Assembly: GCA_039029515.1 (NCBI GenBank)
Contig: JBCCFX010000058.1
Span: 1 to 19,107 of the forward strand
Length of the DNA stretch: 19,107 bases
Source: JBCCFX01 sp039029515
Lineage (GTDB): Bacteria > Planctomycetota > Phycisphaerae > Phycisphaerales > SM1A02
Reading direction: 5' to 3'
The notes beneath the pieces are model-generated. The model did no database searches. It saw only the letters and a program-made list of their open reading frames with translations, and was not told the origin of the DNA. The position numbers and the translations under genes were made by a program. How positions within the stretch are numbered: position 1 is the first letter of the stretch; each line of letters opens with the position of its first letter. Positions 13,239 through 19,107 of the stretch are shown here, piece by piece.

Positions 13239-14680
13239 GGCACGATCTCGACTGGAATCGTAACTCGCCCCACGATGTATTTGCCAAGATCCGGATTCCG
13301 AAACGCCACGATGCGCGAACAGTCGAGCGTGAGCGTCCATTCCGTCGTCGGGTCGTCCAGGAGTCGCTGAAAACCCTCGTGATCCTCAGTCTTGTAACCA
13401 AAGTTGTACCGCTTGAATGACTGCACAACCTCATGAGCCATACACCAATATTCTCGGCTGCCGACCACGTTGCCGTTGGCTTCAATGTCAATCCGACAAC
13501 CAAACGTCAAATCGTCCGCGTCATTCCACATGTGAGCACCAAGACCGCTGAAATCGAGTCCACCTTCACTTCGACTGAGCTGTGGCAAAAGGTCGCTCAC
13601 GAATTCATCGAGTTCAGCCTGCGACTCGACCGGCGTCGTGTCATTCGTCATATCGTGATCGATTGGAAGTACGACCGTGATAGTGTCGTGATGAACACGC
13701 CACTCACGTGACGTCCATTCACCGACAAACCCGTACTCGGTGACCCAGTATCCGATGTCCAACGCGATGGAAGTCCGAGCGTCGGCCGAATCGACAAGTC
13801 GCTCGAAGGCATTCTCTGGCGCTGGGTATTTGAAATAATTCGTCGTTCCCCTGAACTCTCCGATGAACTCGACGCTGTGCCCATCGACGTCCTGCGGCGT
13901 CACACTGATGCGTTTCTCCGTGCCGAAGAACCTGGGCGCCTTGATGTATACCGGGTCGTTCGGCCTGATAGGACCAATGAACTCCACCTCGATTGGAGCC
14001 ATCTTTCTGAGTTCCTCAGGACTTCCCTCGGCCAGGAAAACCCTAAATGGATCATACGATTTCCATCGCACTGTTGTGCCCAGCCACGCTTCGTCGTTGC
14101 GAAACGTGTAGGGTTCGCCGCTCGGAGATGCATGTGGCCCATCGAGCAACCGCGCGATATCACAAAGCAGATGGTTCCAGTGACTTCGCGGCACACCTTC
14201 TTCGGTGATGCGTTGCGCGAGCTCAAGTACAAGCCTGTCATCTATGGTCGGCGTGAGCCCTTGTGCAATGTTTCCCTGCACCCACATTGGGCGAACCAAC
14301 GCATGAACGCCGGCTTCGTAGGGGTGAAGAAACGGCACCGCGCACAACAACACCGGCGTCGGCACCGCCGCGACCCAGCCGCGCGCCTTCACCCCCGGCG
14401 TCACCTGACCCGCATAGCCAATCAGCAGAATGAGAAACGCAACAATCGCGAGCCTGCGGCGTGGTTTCACCTTGCGCAACGATCGCTCTCGTTTCACCGT
14501 CTTGCCGCACTCCGAACATGTCAGGCCCGGTGTATGCGACATGTCGTACCAGCACTTCGGACAGCGACGGTGTTTCGTCCAGAGCCGCCGAACGCGATTG
14601 AAGAACAACGCAAACACCAGCACGGCGAAGCCGAACCAGGCGAGCCAGAAGCCGGCGGTTGTGAGAATCTGATCGCTCAC
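13235..14680 (-). CDS. Zinc-ribbon two-helix membrane protein, paralog A (first in operon)
   Basis: 481 residues from GTG 14680 (MSDQILTTAG), chosen because it aligns with the MNDALLQ and MSNALLQ starts of the siblings. An in-frame GTG at 14689 is possible. TM helix 8-28, CPKC (40-43), CSEC (55-58), linker KRERSLRKVKPRRR, TM helix about 76-92, TPGVKARGWVAAVPTPVLLCAVPF. In the exported domain GEPYTFRNDEAWL and NDPVYIKAP are conserved positions, LDIGYWVTEYGF matches the mid-domain strand, and the end KYIVGRVTIPVEIVP matches paralogs B and C. It is the promoter-proximal gene of the four. A 10-codon open frame from GTG 14709 ends in a TGA that overlaps this GTG by 4 bp. A G-rich stretch (CGGGG) about 9 bases upstream may act as a ribosome binding site. 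Function unknown. Confidence 0.9.
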   Translation of the reverse strand: MSDQILTTAGFWLAWFGFAVLVFALFFNRVRRLWTKHRRCPKCWYDMSHTPGLTCSECGKTVKRERSLRKVKPRRRLAIVAFLILLIGYAGQVTPGVKARGWVAAVPTPVLLCAVPFLHPYEAGVHALVRPMWVQGNIAQGLTPTIDDRLVLELAQRITEEGVPRSHWNHLLCDIARLLDGPHASPSGEPYTFRNDEAWLGTTVRWKSYDPFRVFLAEGSPEELRKMAPIEVEFIGPIRPNDPVYIKAPRFFGTEKRISVTPQDVDGHSVEFIGEFRGTTNYFKYPAPENAFERLVDSADARTSIALDIGYWVTEYGFVGEWTSREWRVHHDTITVVLPIDHDMTNDTTPVESQAELDEFVSDLLPQLSRSEGGLDFSGLGAHMWNDADDLTFGCRIDIEANGNVVGSREYWCMAHEVVQSFKRYNFGYKTEDHEGFQRLLDDPTTEWTLTLDCSRIVAFRNPDLGKYIVGRVTIPVEIVP

Positions 14681-14709
14681 GATGAGCACCCCGCAGTGTC
14701 CACGATCAC
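14677..14709 (-). CDS. Possible leader mini-ORF of the paralog operon
   Basis: GTG 14709 opens a 10-codon frame (MIVDTAGCSS) whose TGA (14679-14677) overlaps the GTG of paralog A as GTGA. This is the same 4-bp geometry that joins the four large genes. TAGAAT lies exactly six bases upstream of this GTG. It may be a coupling peptide that delivers ribosomes to paralog A, or a chance frame. Confidence 0.3.
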   Translation of the reverse strand: MIVDTAGCSS

Positions 14710-14715
14710 GTGTGC

Positions 14716-14721
14716 ATTCTA
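14716..14721 (-). promoter_or_regulatory. Possible -10 box of the paralog operon
   Basis: TAGAAT (5/6 to TATAAT) on the minus strand, six bases before GTG 14709 and 35 bases before the chosen start of paralog A. No good -35 hexamer is found at 16-18 bp. Confidence 0.4.
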
Positions 14722-14819
14722 CGGGGTCGCCGTTGACATCCGGTGGACAACTCTGCCGGAACCGGGCCGGATGACTCCAGACGGGCTATCTCTGCGTCGA
14801 ACGAGATGATCCTCACGAC

Positions 14820-14843
14820 GCGGATGGAGCGCATCCGCCCTAC
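14820..14843 (-). repeat. Single REP element
   Basis: On the minus strand GTAG (14843-14840), one unpaired G, stem GCGGATG (14838-14832), a 5-nt loop and stem CATCCGC (14826-14820). Foot and outer stem match the paired elements, but the loop is not TACC and there is no partner hairpin. It lies between the divergent paralog operon and the RNase HII-like gene. Confidence 0.65.
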
Positions 14844-14878
14844 TGAGAGCTGACAGCCGAAAGCTGACAACTGACACC
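14844..14878 (+). repeat. Heptamer tandem repeat next to the single REP
   Basis: Five 7-bp units, TGAGAGC, TGACAGC, CGAAAGC, TGACAAC, TGACACC, run from the REP foot to two bases before the ATG of the RNase HII-like gene. The unit sequence differs from the GGG-rich arrays; only the period and the REP adjacency are shared. Confidence 0.6.
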
Positions 14879-14880
14879 CC

Positions 14881-15849
14881 ATGCTGATCTACGCCGGAAT
14901 TGATGAAGCTGGTTACGGACCCATGCTTGGGCCACTCTGTGTGGCCGCCACCGCGTTCATGATTCACGATCACGACGACAGCGCGCCGCCGCCGGATCTC
15001 TGGGAACGTCTGCACACCGCGGTCGGACGGGAGAAGCGCGATGCCAAACGGCGCATCGCGATCGACGATTCCAAGAAGCTCAAAGGTGCGAAGACCGGCA
15101 AAGCACATCCACTGCTTCACCTGGAGCGCGGCGTGCTCGCGTTCGGTGGCGAAGTCTTCGACCTGCCGGCACACGATGATGCGTACTTCACGGCGCTTGG
15201 CGCGACGGTGGAAGATGAAACATGGATGGATTCGCAGACCGAGCTGCCGGTCGCGCAAACCGCCGATGAGATTCGTCTGCTCGGTGGCCGGCTGCGGCGC
15301 TGTCTCGAATCCGCCGGCGTCGAGATCGGCCTGATGCAATGCGAGACGATCTGCCCCGCTGACTTCAATGCGGGCGTTGAGAAGTTCGGCTCCAAGGCAG
15401 TCGTCAACCTGTCGGCCGCGCTGCGGCTTGCCGAGGCGGTCCGGAAGAAATGGCCGGAGGCAGATCCGACGATCGTGGTGGATCGGCAAAGCGGCCGGAT
15501 GCGGTATTACGACGAGATGCGCATGGGCTGGCCGGAGGCGACGATCAAGGTGGTCTCTGAGTCGCCTGAGGAGAGTCGATATCGGCTGGAAGTCGGGACA
15601 CAGACGCTGGATATCCGGTATCTGAAGGAGGCGGAGAACCATCACCTGCCGGTGGCGTTGGCCTCGATGGTGGCGAAATACACCCGAGAGCTGGCGATGG
15701 TGCGTCTGAACCGCTTTTTCCAGGGTCATCTGCCGGAATTGAAGCCAACCGCGGGCTACGTCACCGATGCCCGTCGGTATTTGCAGGAGATCGATCCTGT
15801 GCTTCGATCGTTCGGCATTGAGCGTCAAAGGCTGGCCAGATCAGTCTGA
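14881..15849 (+). CDS. RNase HII-like ribonuclease (divergent)
   Basis: 322 residues. The start GIDEAGYGPMLGPL (6-19) corresponds to the RNase HII signature DEAGRGPLAGP, giving catalytic Asp8 and Glu9. IDDSKKL (61-67) matches the DSKKL motif, IVVDRQSG (198-205) probably carries the third acidic residue at Asp201, and ALASMVAKYTRE (259-270) matches the conserved A-S-AK-TR helix. PELKPTAGYVTDARRYL resembles the closing region of the family. RNase HII removes ribonucleotides and RNA primers from DNA duplexes. The protein is about 100 residues longer than typical RNase HII; the extra sequence falls mainly between DSKKL and VVD (about 70-190), and it lacks the N-terminal domain of RNase HIII. The ATG directly follows the heptamer repeat with no Shine-Dalgarno sequence, which makes the start less secure, although DEAG is close to the N-terminus as expected. 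Confidence 0.8.
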   Translation: MLIYAGIDEAGYGPMLGPLCVAATAFMIHDHDDSAPPPDLWERLHTAVGREKRDAKRRIAIDDSKKLKGAKTGKAHPLLHLERGVLAFGGEVFDLPAHDDAYFTALGATVEDETWMDSQTELPVAQTADEIRLLGGRLRRCLESAGVEIGLMQCETICPADFNAGVEKFGSKAVVNLSAALRLAEAVRKKWPEADPTIVVDRQSGRMRYYDEMRMGWPEATIKVVSESPEESRYRLEVGTQTLDIRYLKEAENHHLPVALASMVAKYTRELAMVRLNRFFQGHLPELKPTAGYVTDARRYLQEIDPVLRSFGIERQRLARSV

Positions 15850-15874
15850 AACCTGTCTGACCGCAAAATTTACT

Positions 15875-15902
15875 TTGACATGTCTTCCTTTTGCGATAGC
15901 AT
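15875..15902 (+). promoter_or_regulatory. Sigma-70-type promoter of fusA
   Basis: Perfect -35 TTGACA (15875-15880), 16-bp spacer with a T-rich stretch, then -10 TAGCAT (15897-15902, 4/6). It starts 25 bp after the RNase HII-like stop codon and implies a leader of about 385 nt before the EF-G start. Confidence 0.6.
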
Positions 15903-15999
15903 CTCGCAACGATCGATTGTCAGGAGTACCATCGGTTGAGCCGATATCGGTGGAGCCATGGGGTTCCCCGACCGATCTGATTGATCGAATCAGCAGCCC

Positions 16000-16049
16000 C
16001 ACACCCCGTCCGTCCGGACCGGGTGTGCAACGGAAGGAGAACACCGTTG
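16000..16049 (+). promoter_or_regulatory. Structured leader of fusA: two hairpins around a ribosome binding site
   Basis: A strong hairpin pairs 16000-16011 with 16016-16027 (12 positions, one C-C mismatch, loop GTCC). Immediately after it CAACGG (16028-16033) can pair with CCGTTG (16044-16049), enclosing AAGGAG (16034-16039) in the loop and the TTG start of a mini-ORF in the stem. The arrangement resembles a translational switch, but no known leader family is recognised. Confidence 0.4.
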
Positions 16050-16076
16050 CTTGATGAGGACGAAGACGCCGGATGA
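16047..16076 (+). CDS. Possible acidic leader mini-ORF upstream of fusA
   Basis: TTG 16047 lies seven bases after AAGGAG and opens a 9-codon frame, MLDEDEDAG, ending at TGA 16074-16076. An alternative is ATG 16054, which gives a 38-residue basic, Pro-rich frame to 16170 but is 14 bases from the same ribosome binding site. Either could be a regulatory leader; neither resembles a known protein. Confidence 0.25.
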   Translation: MLDEDEDAG

Positions 16077-16295
16077 CGTAGCGGTCCCCCCGACCGGTCG
16101 TGATCCGGTCAGACGGGCCCGAACGTTGCCGCCTTCAATGGCTGCCCGCTCGGTACCTAAAGCAGTTTGAGTGACTCGACGTGGTCGCTTCGTTGTTCGA
16201 AGCCATACCACTCGTCTTTTCTGAGCCCGACCACGTTGGTCGAGGCGACACCGCAGAGGTTTCTTTTCGACACGGCGATCAGCAGGAAGCATCCC

Positions 16296-18410
16296 ATGGC
16301 CACTGACCTCAACAAAGTTCGGAACATCGGCATCTGTGCCCACATCGACGCTGGCAAGACCACCGTCACCGAGCGAATCCTGTATTACACCGGGAAGAGC
16401 TACAAGATGGGCGAGGTGCACGAAGGCACCGCGACCATGGACTTCCTCGCCGAGGAACAGGAACGCGGCATCACCATTCAGTCTGCGGCCACCACGTGCC
16501 CGTGGGACTACGAAGGTGATCGATACACCGTGAACCTGATTGATACGCCCGGCCACGTTGACTTCACGATTGAAGTCGAGCGCTCCATGCGTGTGCTCGA
16601 CGGTGCGGTCGCGGTGTTCGACGGCAAGGAAGGCGTGGAAGCGCAGTCCGAAACCGTCTGGCGTCAGGCCGAACGCTACGAAGTCCCCCGCCTCTGCTTC
16701 ATCAACAAGATGGACAAGATCGGCGCTGACTTCGAGTTCAGCTTCAACTCGATCAAGGAACGCCTCGGCGCGAACCCGATCGCAGTGCAGCTTCCCATCG
16801 GCGCTTCGGACTCGTTCGAAGGCGTCGTCGACCTGCTCGAAATGAAGGCGTACTACTTCGACGCGAACGAAATGGGCGCGATCGTTGAAGAACGCGACAT
16901 CCCGGAAGACCTCCAGGAAATGGCCGAGCTCTTCCGTCACGAGATGGTCGAGAAGGCTGTCGAACTCAACGATGAGCTGATGGAGAAGTACCTCGAAGAC
17001 GAGCACTCCATCACCGCCGACGAAATCAAGGCCGCACTCCGCAAGGGCACGATCGCCCTCGAATGCTGCCCGACGTTCTGCGGCTCCGCCCTCAAGAACA
17101 TCGGCGTGCAGCGTCTGCTGAACGGCGTCATCGACTACCTCCCGAACCCGATGGAAGTCCCGGAAGTGCAGGGTGAAGACATCCGCGACAGCTCGAAGAA
17201 GATGAGCCGTCCGCACTCCGCCGACGCCCCGTTCTCCGCCCTCGTGTTCAAGATCGTCAGCGATACGCACGGCGACCTCACGTACGTTCGCATCTACTCC
17301 GGCAAGCTCGAAAAGGGCAGCCGCGTGCTCAACCCGGGCAACAACCGGAAAGAGAACGTCAGCCGGATCTACGAGATGCACGCGAAGGATCGCGAGTCAC
17401 TTGACGTCGCGGTTGCGGGTCAGATCGTGGCGGTGATCGGTCTGAAGAACTCGGTCACCGGCGACACGCTTTGTGACACCGATGACCCGATCATCCTCGA
17501 GAAGATGCACTTCCCGGATCCGGTGCTTTCGATGTCGATCGAGCCGAAGACGGCCGACGACAAGAAGAAGCTCGGCGATGCCCTCGTGACGATTCGTCGC
17601 GAAGATCCTTCGTTCCGCTCGGAGTTCAACGACGAGACCGGCGAGACGATCATCGCGGGCATGGGCGAACTGCACCTCGAGATCATCAAGAACAAGCTCA
17701 CCCGCGATATGAAGGTCAACGTTGAAGTCGGCCAGCCGCGCGTCAGCTACCGCGAGACGATCCTCGGCTCCGCCATGGATGTCCGCGGCAAGTTCGTGAA
17801 GCAGACCGGTGGTCGTGGTCAGTACGGCGATGCGATCATCAACGTCATGCCGATGACGACCGCGGAAGCGGAAGCCGAAGGCCTCGAAATGAAGGACGGC
17901 ATCGTCTTCGAAGACAAGATTTCGCAGGGTTCGATTCCGAAGGACTACATCCCGTCCGTCGCGGTCGGTATCCGCAATGCCGCCAAGTCCGGCATCCTCG
18001 GTGGTTACCCGGTCCAGAACATCAAGGTCGAGCTCATCGACGGTTCGTACCACGATGTCGACTCCAGCCAGGTCGCCTTTGAACAGGCGGGCGCGTTAGC
18101 GTTCCGCGAAGGTTGCTCCAAGGCGGGCCTCGCCCTCCTCGAGCCGATCATGAAAGTCACCGTCACCACTCCCGAAGAATACTTCGGCAGCGTGTCCGGC
18201 GACCTTTCTTCGCGTCGCGGCCAGATCAACGAGTCCGAGCTTCGTGGCGTGGTGCGTGTCATCTCCGCCGAAGTCCCGCTCTCCGAGATGTTCGGCTACA
18301 CGACGTCGCTCCGCGGCATGACGCAGGGTCGTGCAACCAGCACGATGGAGCCGTCCGAGTATCGCCCGATGCCGGATCGCCTCAAGGACGAGGTCCTCGC
18401 CAAGGCGTAA
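16296..18410 (+). CDS. fusA: Elongation factor G
   Basis: EF-G is the GTPase that moves tRNA and mRNA through the ribosome after peptide bond formation and helps recycle ribosomes. The 704-residue product has the family length. GTPase motifs are AHIDAGKTT (15-23, P-loop), RGIT (57-60, switch I), DTPGHVDF (83-90, switch II) and NKMDK (137-141). Domain III includes GMGELHLEI, and domain IV begins around VSYRETI. The closing SLRGMTQGRATSTMEPSEY region is typical. I start at ATG 16296 (MATDLNKVRNIG) because AGGA lies about 10 bases upstream and EF-G proteins begin here; the frame is open to 16167 without family similarity. G- or C-ending codons dominate, more than in the neighbouring paralogs, as expected for a highly expressed gene. 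No rpsL, rpsG or tuf flanks it, so it is outside a str operon. Confidence 0.98.
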   Translation: MATDLNKVRNIGICAHIDAGKTTVTERILYYTGKSYKMGEVHEGTATMDFLAEEQERGITIQSAATTCPWDYEGDRYTVNLIDTPGHVDFTIEVERSMRVLDGAVAVFDGKEGVEAQSETVWRQAERYEVPRLCFINKMDKIGADFEFSFNSIKERLGANPIAVQLPIGASDSFEGVVDLLEMKAYYFDANEMGAIVEERDIPEDLQEMAELFRHEMVEKAVELNDELMEKYLEDEHSITADEIKAALRKGTIALECCPTFCGSALKNIGVQRLLNGVIDYLPNPMEVPEVQGEDIRDSSKKMSRPHSADAPFSALVFKIVSDTHGDLTYVRIYSGKLEKGSRVLNPGNNRKENVSRIYEMHAKDRESLDVAVAGQIVAVIGLKNSVTGDTLCDTDDPIILEKMHFPDPVLSMSIEPKTADDKKKLGDALVTIRREDPSFRSEFNDETGETIIAGMGELHLEIIKNKLTRDMKVNVEVGQPRVSYRETILGSAMDVRGKFVKQTGGRGQYGDAIINVMPMTTAEAEAEGLEMKDGIVFEDKISQGSIPKDYIPSVAVGIRNAAKSGILGGYPVQNIKVELIDGSYHDVDSSQVAFEQAGALAFREGCSKAGLALLEPIMKVTVTTPEEYFGSVSGDLSSRRGQINESELRGVVRVISAEVPLSEMFGYTTSLRGMTQGRATSTMEPSEYRPMPDRLKDEVLAKA

Positions 18411-18442
18411 TCGCCGGGTCTCGCCATCACACGTCCGAATCC

Positions 18443-18477
18443 AACCGCGACGGGACATTCCCGTCGCGGTTTTCGTT
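18443..18477 (+). terminator. Rho-independent terminator of fusA
   Basis: CCGCGACGGG (18445-18454) pairs perfectly with CCCGTCGCGG (18460-18469) over the loop ACATT. AA upstream and TT downstream extend the stem, and TTTTCGTT follows. It begins 33 bp after the EF-G stop codon. Confidence 0.93.
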
Positions 18478-18545
18478 AACGGAAATCCGAATCATGTGTC
18501 AGTGACAGTCCCGTTCGGTACAGTGGTACGGAGAACCCTCGGCAC

Positions 18546-19107
18546 ATGCCCATGAACCTCGATACGTCGAATTCCAGTGCTTCGACTCGACCGGCTTCGA
18601 CCCCGGTTCTGACGCTGCGCGGCTCCTTCTTTGTGCTTGCATCCACGCTAGCGCTCATGGGCCTGACGCAGTTGCTCTGGCATCTCGCGCGGACCTCGCT
18701 GGACACCTGGGGCGAGCACGCAGGCCAGGTCTGGCTTCGCATCGGCCTGCTCGGGGTCGCGGTGTTCATTGCGACCGTCTTTGCCGGCCTGAAGCGCAAC
18801 GGATTCAATCGTCGCGAAGAACTGGTGACCTACGCTGGCGGCATGGTGCTCGCGGTCGCATTGGTGCTGCTCGCCTCCCAGGTCGGAATGGCGACGGTGA
18901 CCGAGCGCAGCCACTCAATCTACTGGGCACTCGGCGACCTGATCTTCATTCACTTCGCGCTGTGTCTGATCGTGCCGGTCACACCACGCGAGAGCATTCC
19001 GCCGATCATCCTGCCGTGGGTGTTCTGGGTCCTCGCGATGGTCATTGGCGCGGGCGAAGGCATTCCGACGTTCAACCGCATCATTCTGCCGATCATCAGC
19101 CCGCTGG
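18546..19107 (+). CDS. Polytopic membrane protein, N-terminal part
   Basis: The frame is open from ATG 18546 to the window end, giving 187 residues with no stop, so the gene continues outside. A Ser/Thr-rich hydrophilic N-terminus (1-24) is followed by five likely TM helices at about 28-47, 62-81, 96-115, 127-144 and 153-171, with short loops. A basic cytoplasmic loop (KRNGFNRR, 83-90) fits the positive-inside rule. In-frame ATG 18552 is an equally likely start; GGAG lies about 12 bases before the first ATG. The pattern suits a sensory or anchoring membrane domain placed before a soluble output domain, but that domain is not visible and I do not recognise the family. It follows the fusA terminator and so has its own transcript. 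Confidence 0.7.
   Translation, partial: MPMNLDTSNSSASTRPASTPVLTLRGSFFVLASTLALMGLTQLLWHLARTSLDTWGEHAGQVWLRIGLLGVAVFIATVFAGLKRNGFNRREELVTYAGGMVLAVALVLLASQVGMATVTERSHSIYWALGDLIFIHFALCLIVPVTPRESIPPIILPWVFWVLAMVIGAGEGIPTFNRIILPIISPL

Noticed and set aside
13239..13340. 34-residue N-terminal extension of paralog B
   Set aside because: The sequence is the coding 3' end of paralog A in another frame; aligned siblings and the ATGA overlap support ATG 13238.
15904..15999. tRNA gene in the fusA leader
   Set aside because: GGTTC-like words occur, but there is no cloverleaf with matching acceptor and anticodon stems.
16167..16295. 43-residue N-terminal extension of EF-G
   Set aside because: The frame is open, but EF-G proteins begin at MATDLNKVRNIG, a ribosome binding site precedes ATG 16296, and the extension has no family similarity.

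Overview
The window looks like a chromosomal segment of a planctomycete, most likely class Phycisphaerae. I infer this from a family of paralogous two-helix zinc-ribbon membrane proteins of a type I associate with those genomes, a moderately high G+C content, a planctomycete-looking MnmA, a fusA gene standing away from any str operon, and abundant GTAG-footed hairpin repeats with 7-bp tandem repeats in the gaps. No rRNA, tRNA or marker gene in the window confirms the assignment.

Layout. Positions 1-2565 (+ strand) hold the C-terminal end of a probable polyprenyl diphosphate synthase, then two damaged members of the zinc-ribbon family. The first lost its N-terminal anchor and abuts the synthase stop codon. 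The second is full length but broken by a +1 frameshift. Between them lie an 88-bp duplicated piece of the aldolase gene, three heptamer units and a paired-REP element. Positions 2597-3676 (-) encode a class I fructose-bisphosphate aldolase (FbaB/DhnA type). Positions 3895-4770 (+) encode a four-helix membrane protein of unknown function, convergent with a YwrD-type gamma-glutamyltransferase (4783-6366, -). Positions 6367-7287 contain heptamers, a REP pair, a minus-strand terminator and about 700 bp with no convincing gene. mnmA (tRNA 2-thiouridylase) is at 7288-8454 (-), and its upstream flank is a 20-unit heptamer array plus another REP pair.

The most distinctive region is 8753-14680 (-): four tandem zinc-ribbon paralogs joined by three identical 4-bp ATGA stop/start overlaps, so they are almost certainly one translationally coupled operon. 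Each has TM helix - cytoplasmic CxxC/CxxC zinc ribbon - basic linker - TM helix - large exported domain. The first ~115 residues are nearly identical between copies, while the ~370-400-residue exported parts differ strongly, sharing only short motifs and a common C-terminal strand. This is the best candidate for an undescribed system here. A possible leaderless mini-ORF precedes the operon with the same kind of 4-bp overlap (GTGA).

Positions 14881-15849 (+) encode a divergent RNase HII-like protein. Positions 16296-18410 (+) encode elongation factor G behind a strong promoter and a ~390-nt structured leader, followed by a textbook terminator. The window ends inside a polytopic membrane protein (18546 onward, +).

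Three genes or operons on the minus strand have a TANNNT box exactly six bases before a start codon and no clear Shine-Dalgarno sequence, suggesting leaderless transcripts. Housekeeping genes (fba, mnmA, fusA, rnh-like) are therefore interleaved with an actively duplicating and decaying membrane-protein family and with repeats that sit in nearly every larger gap.
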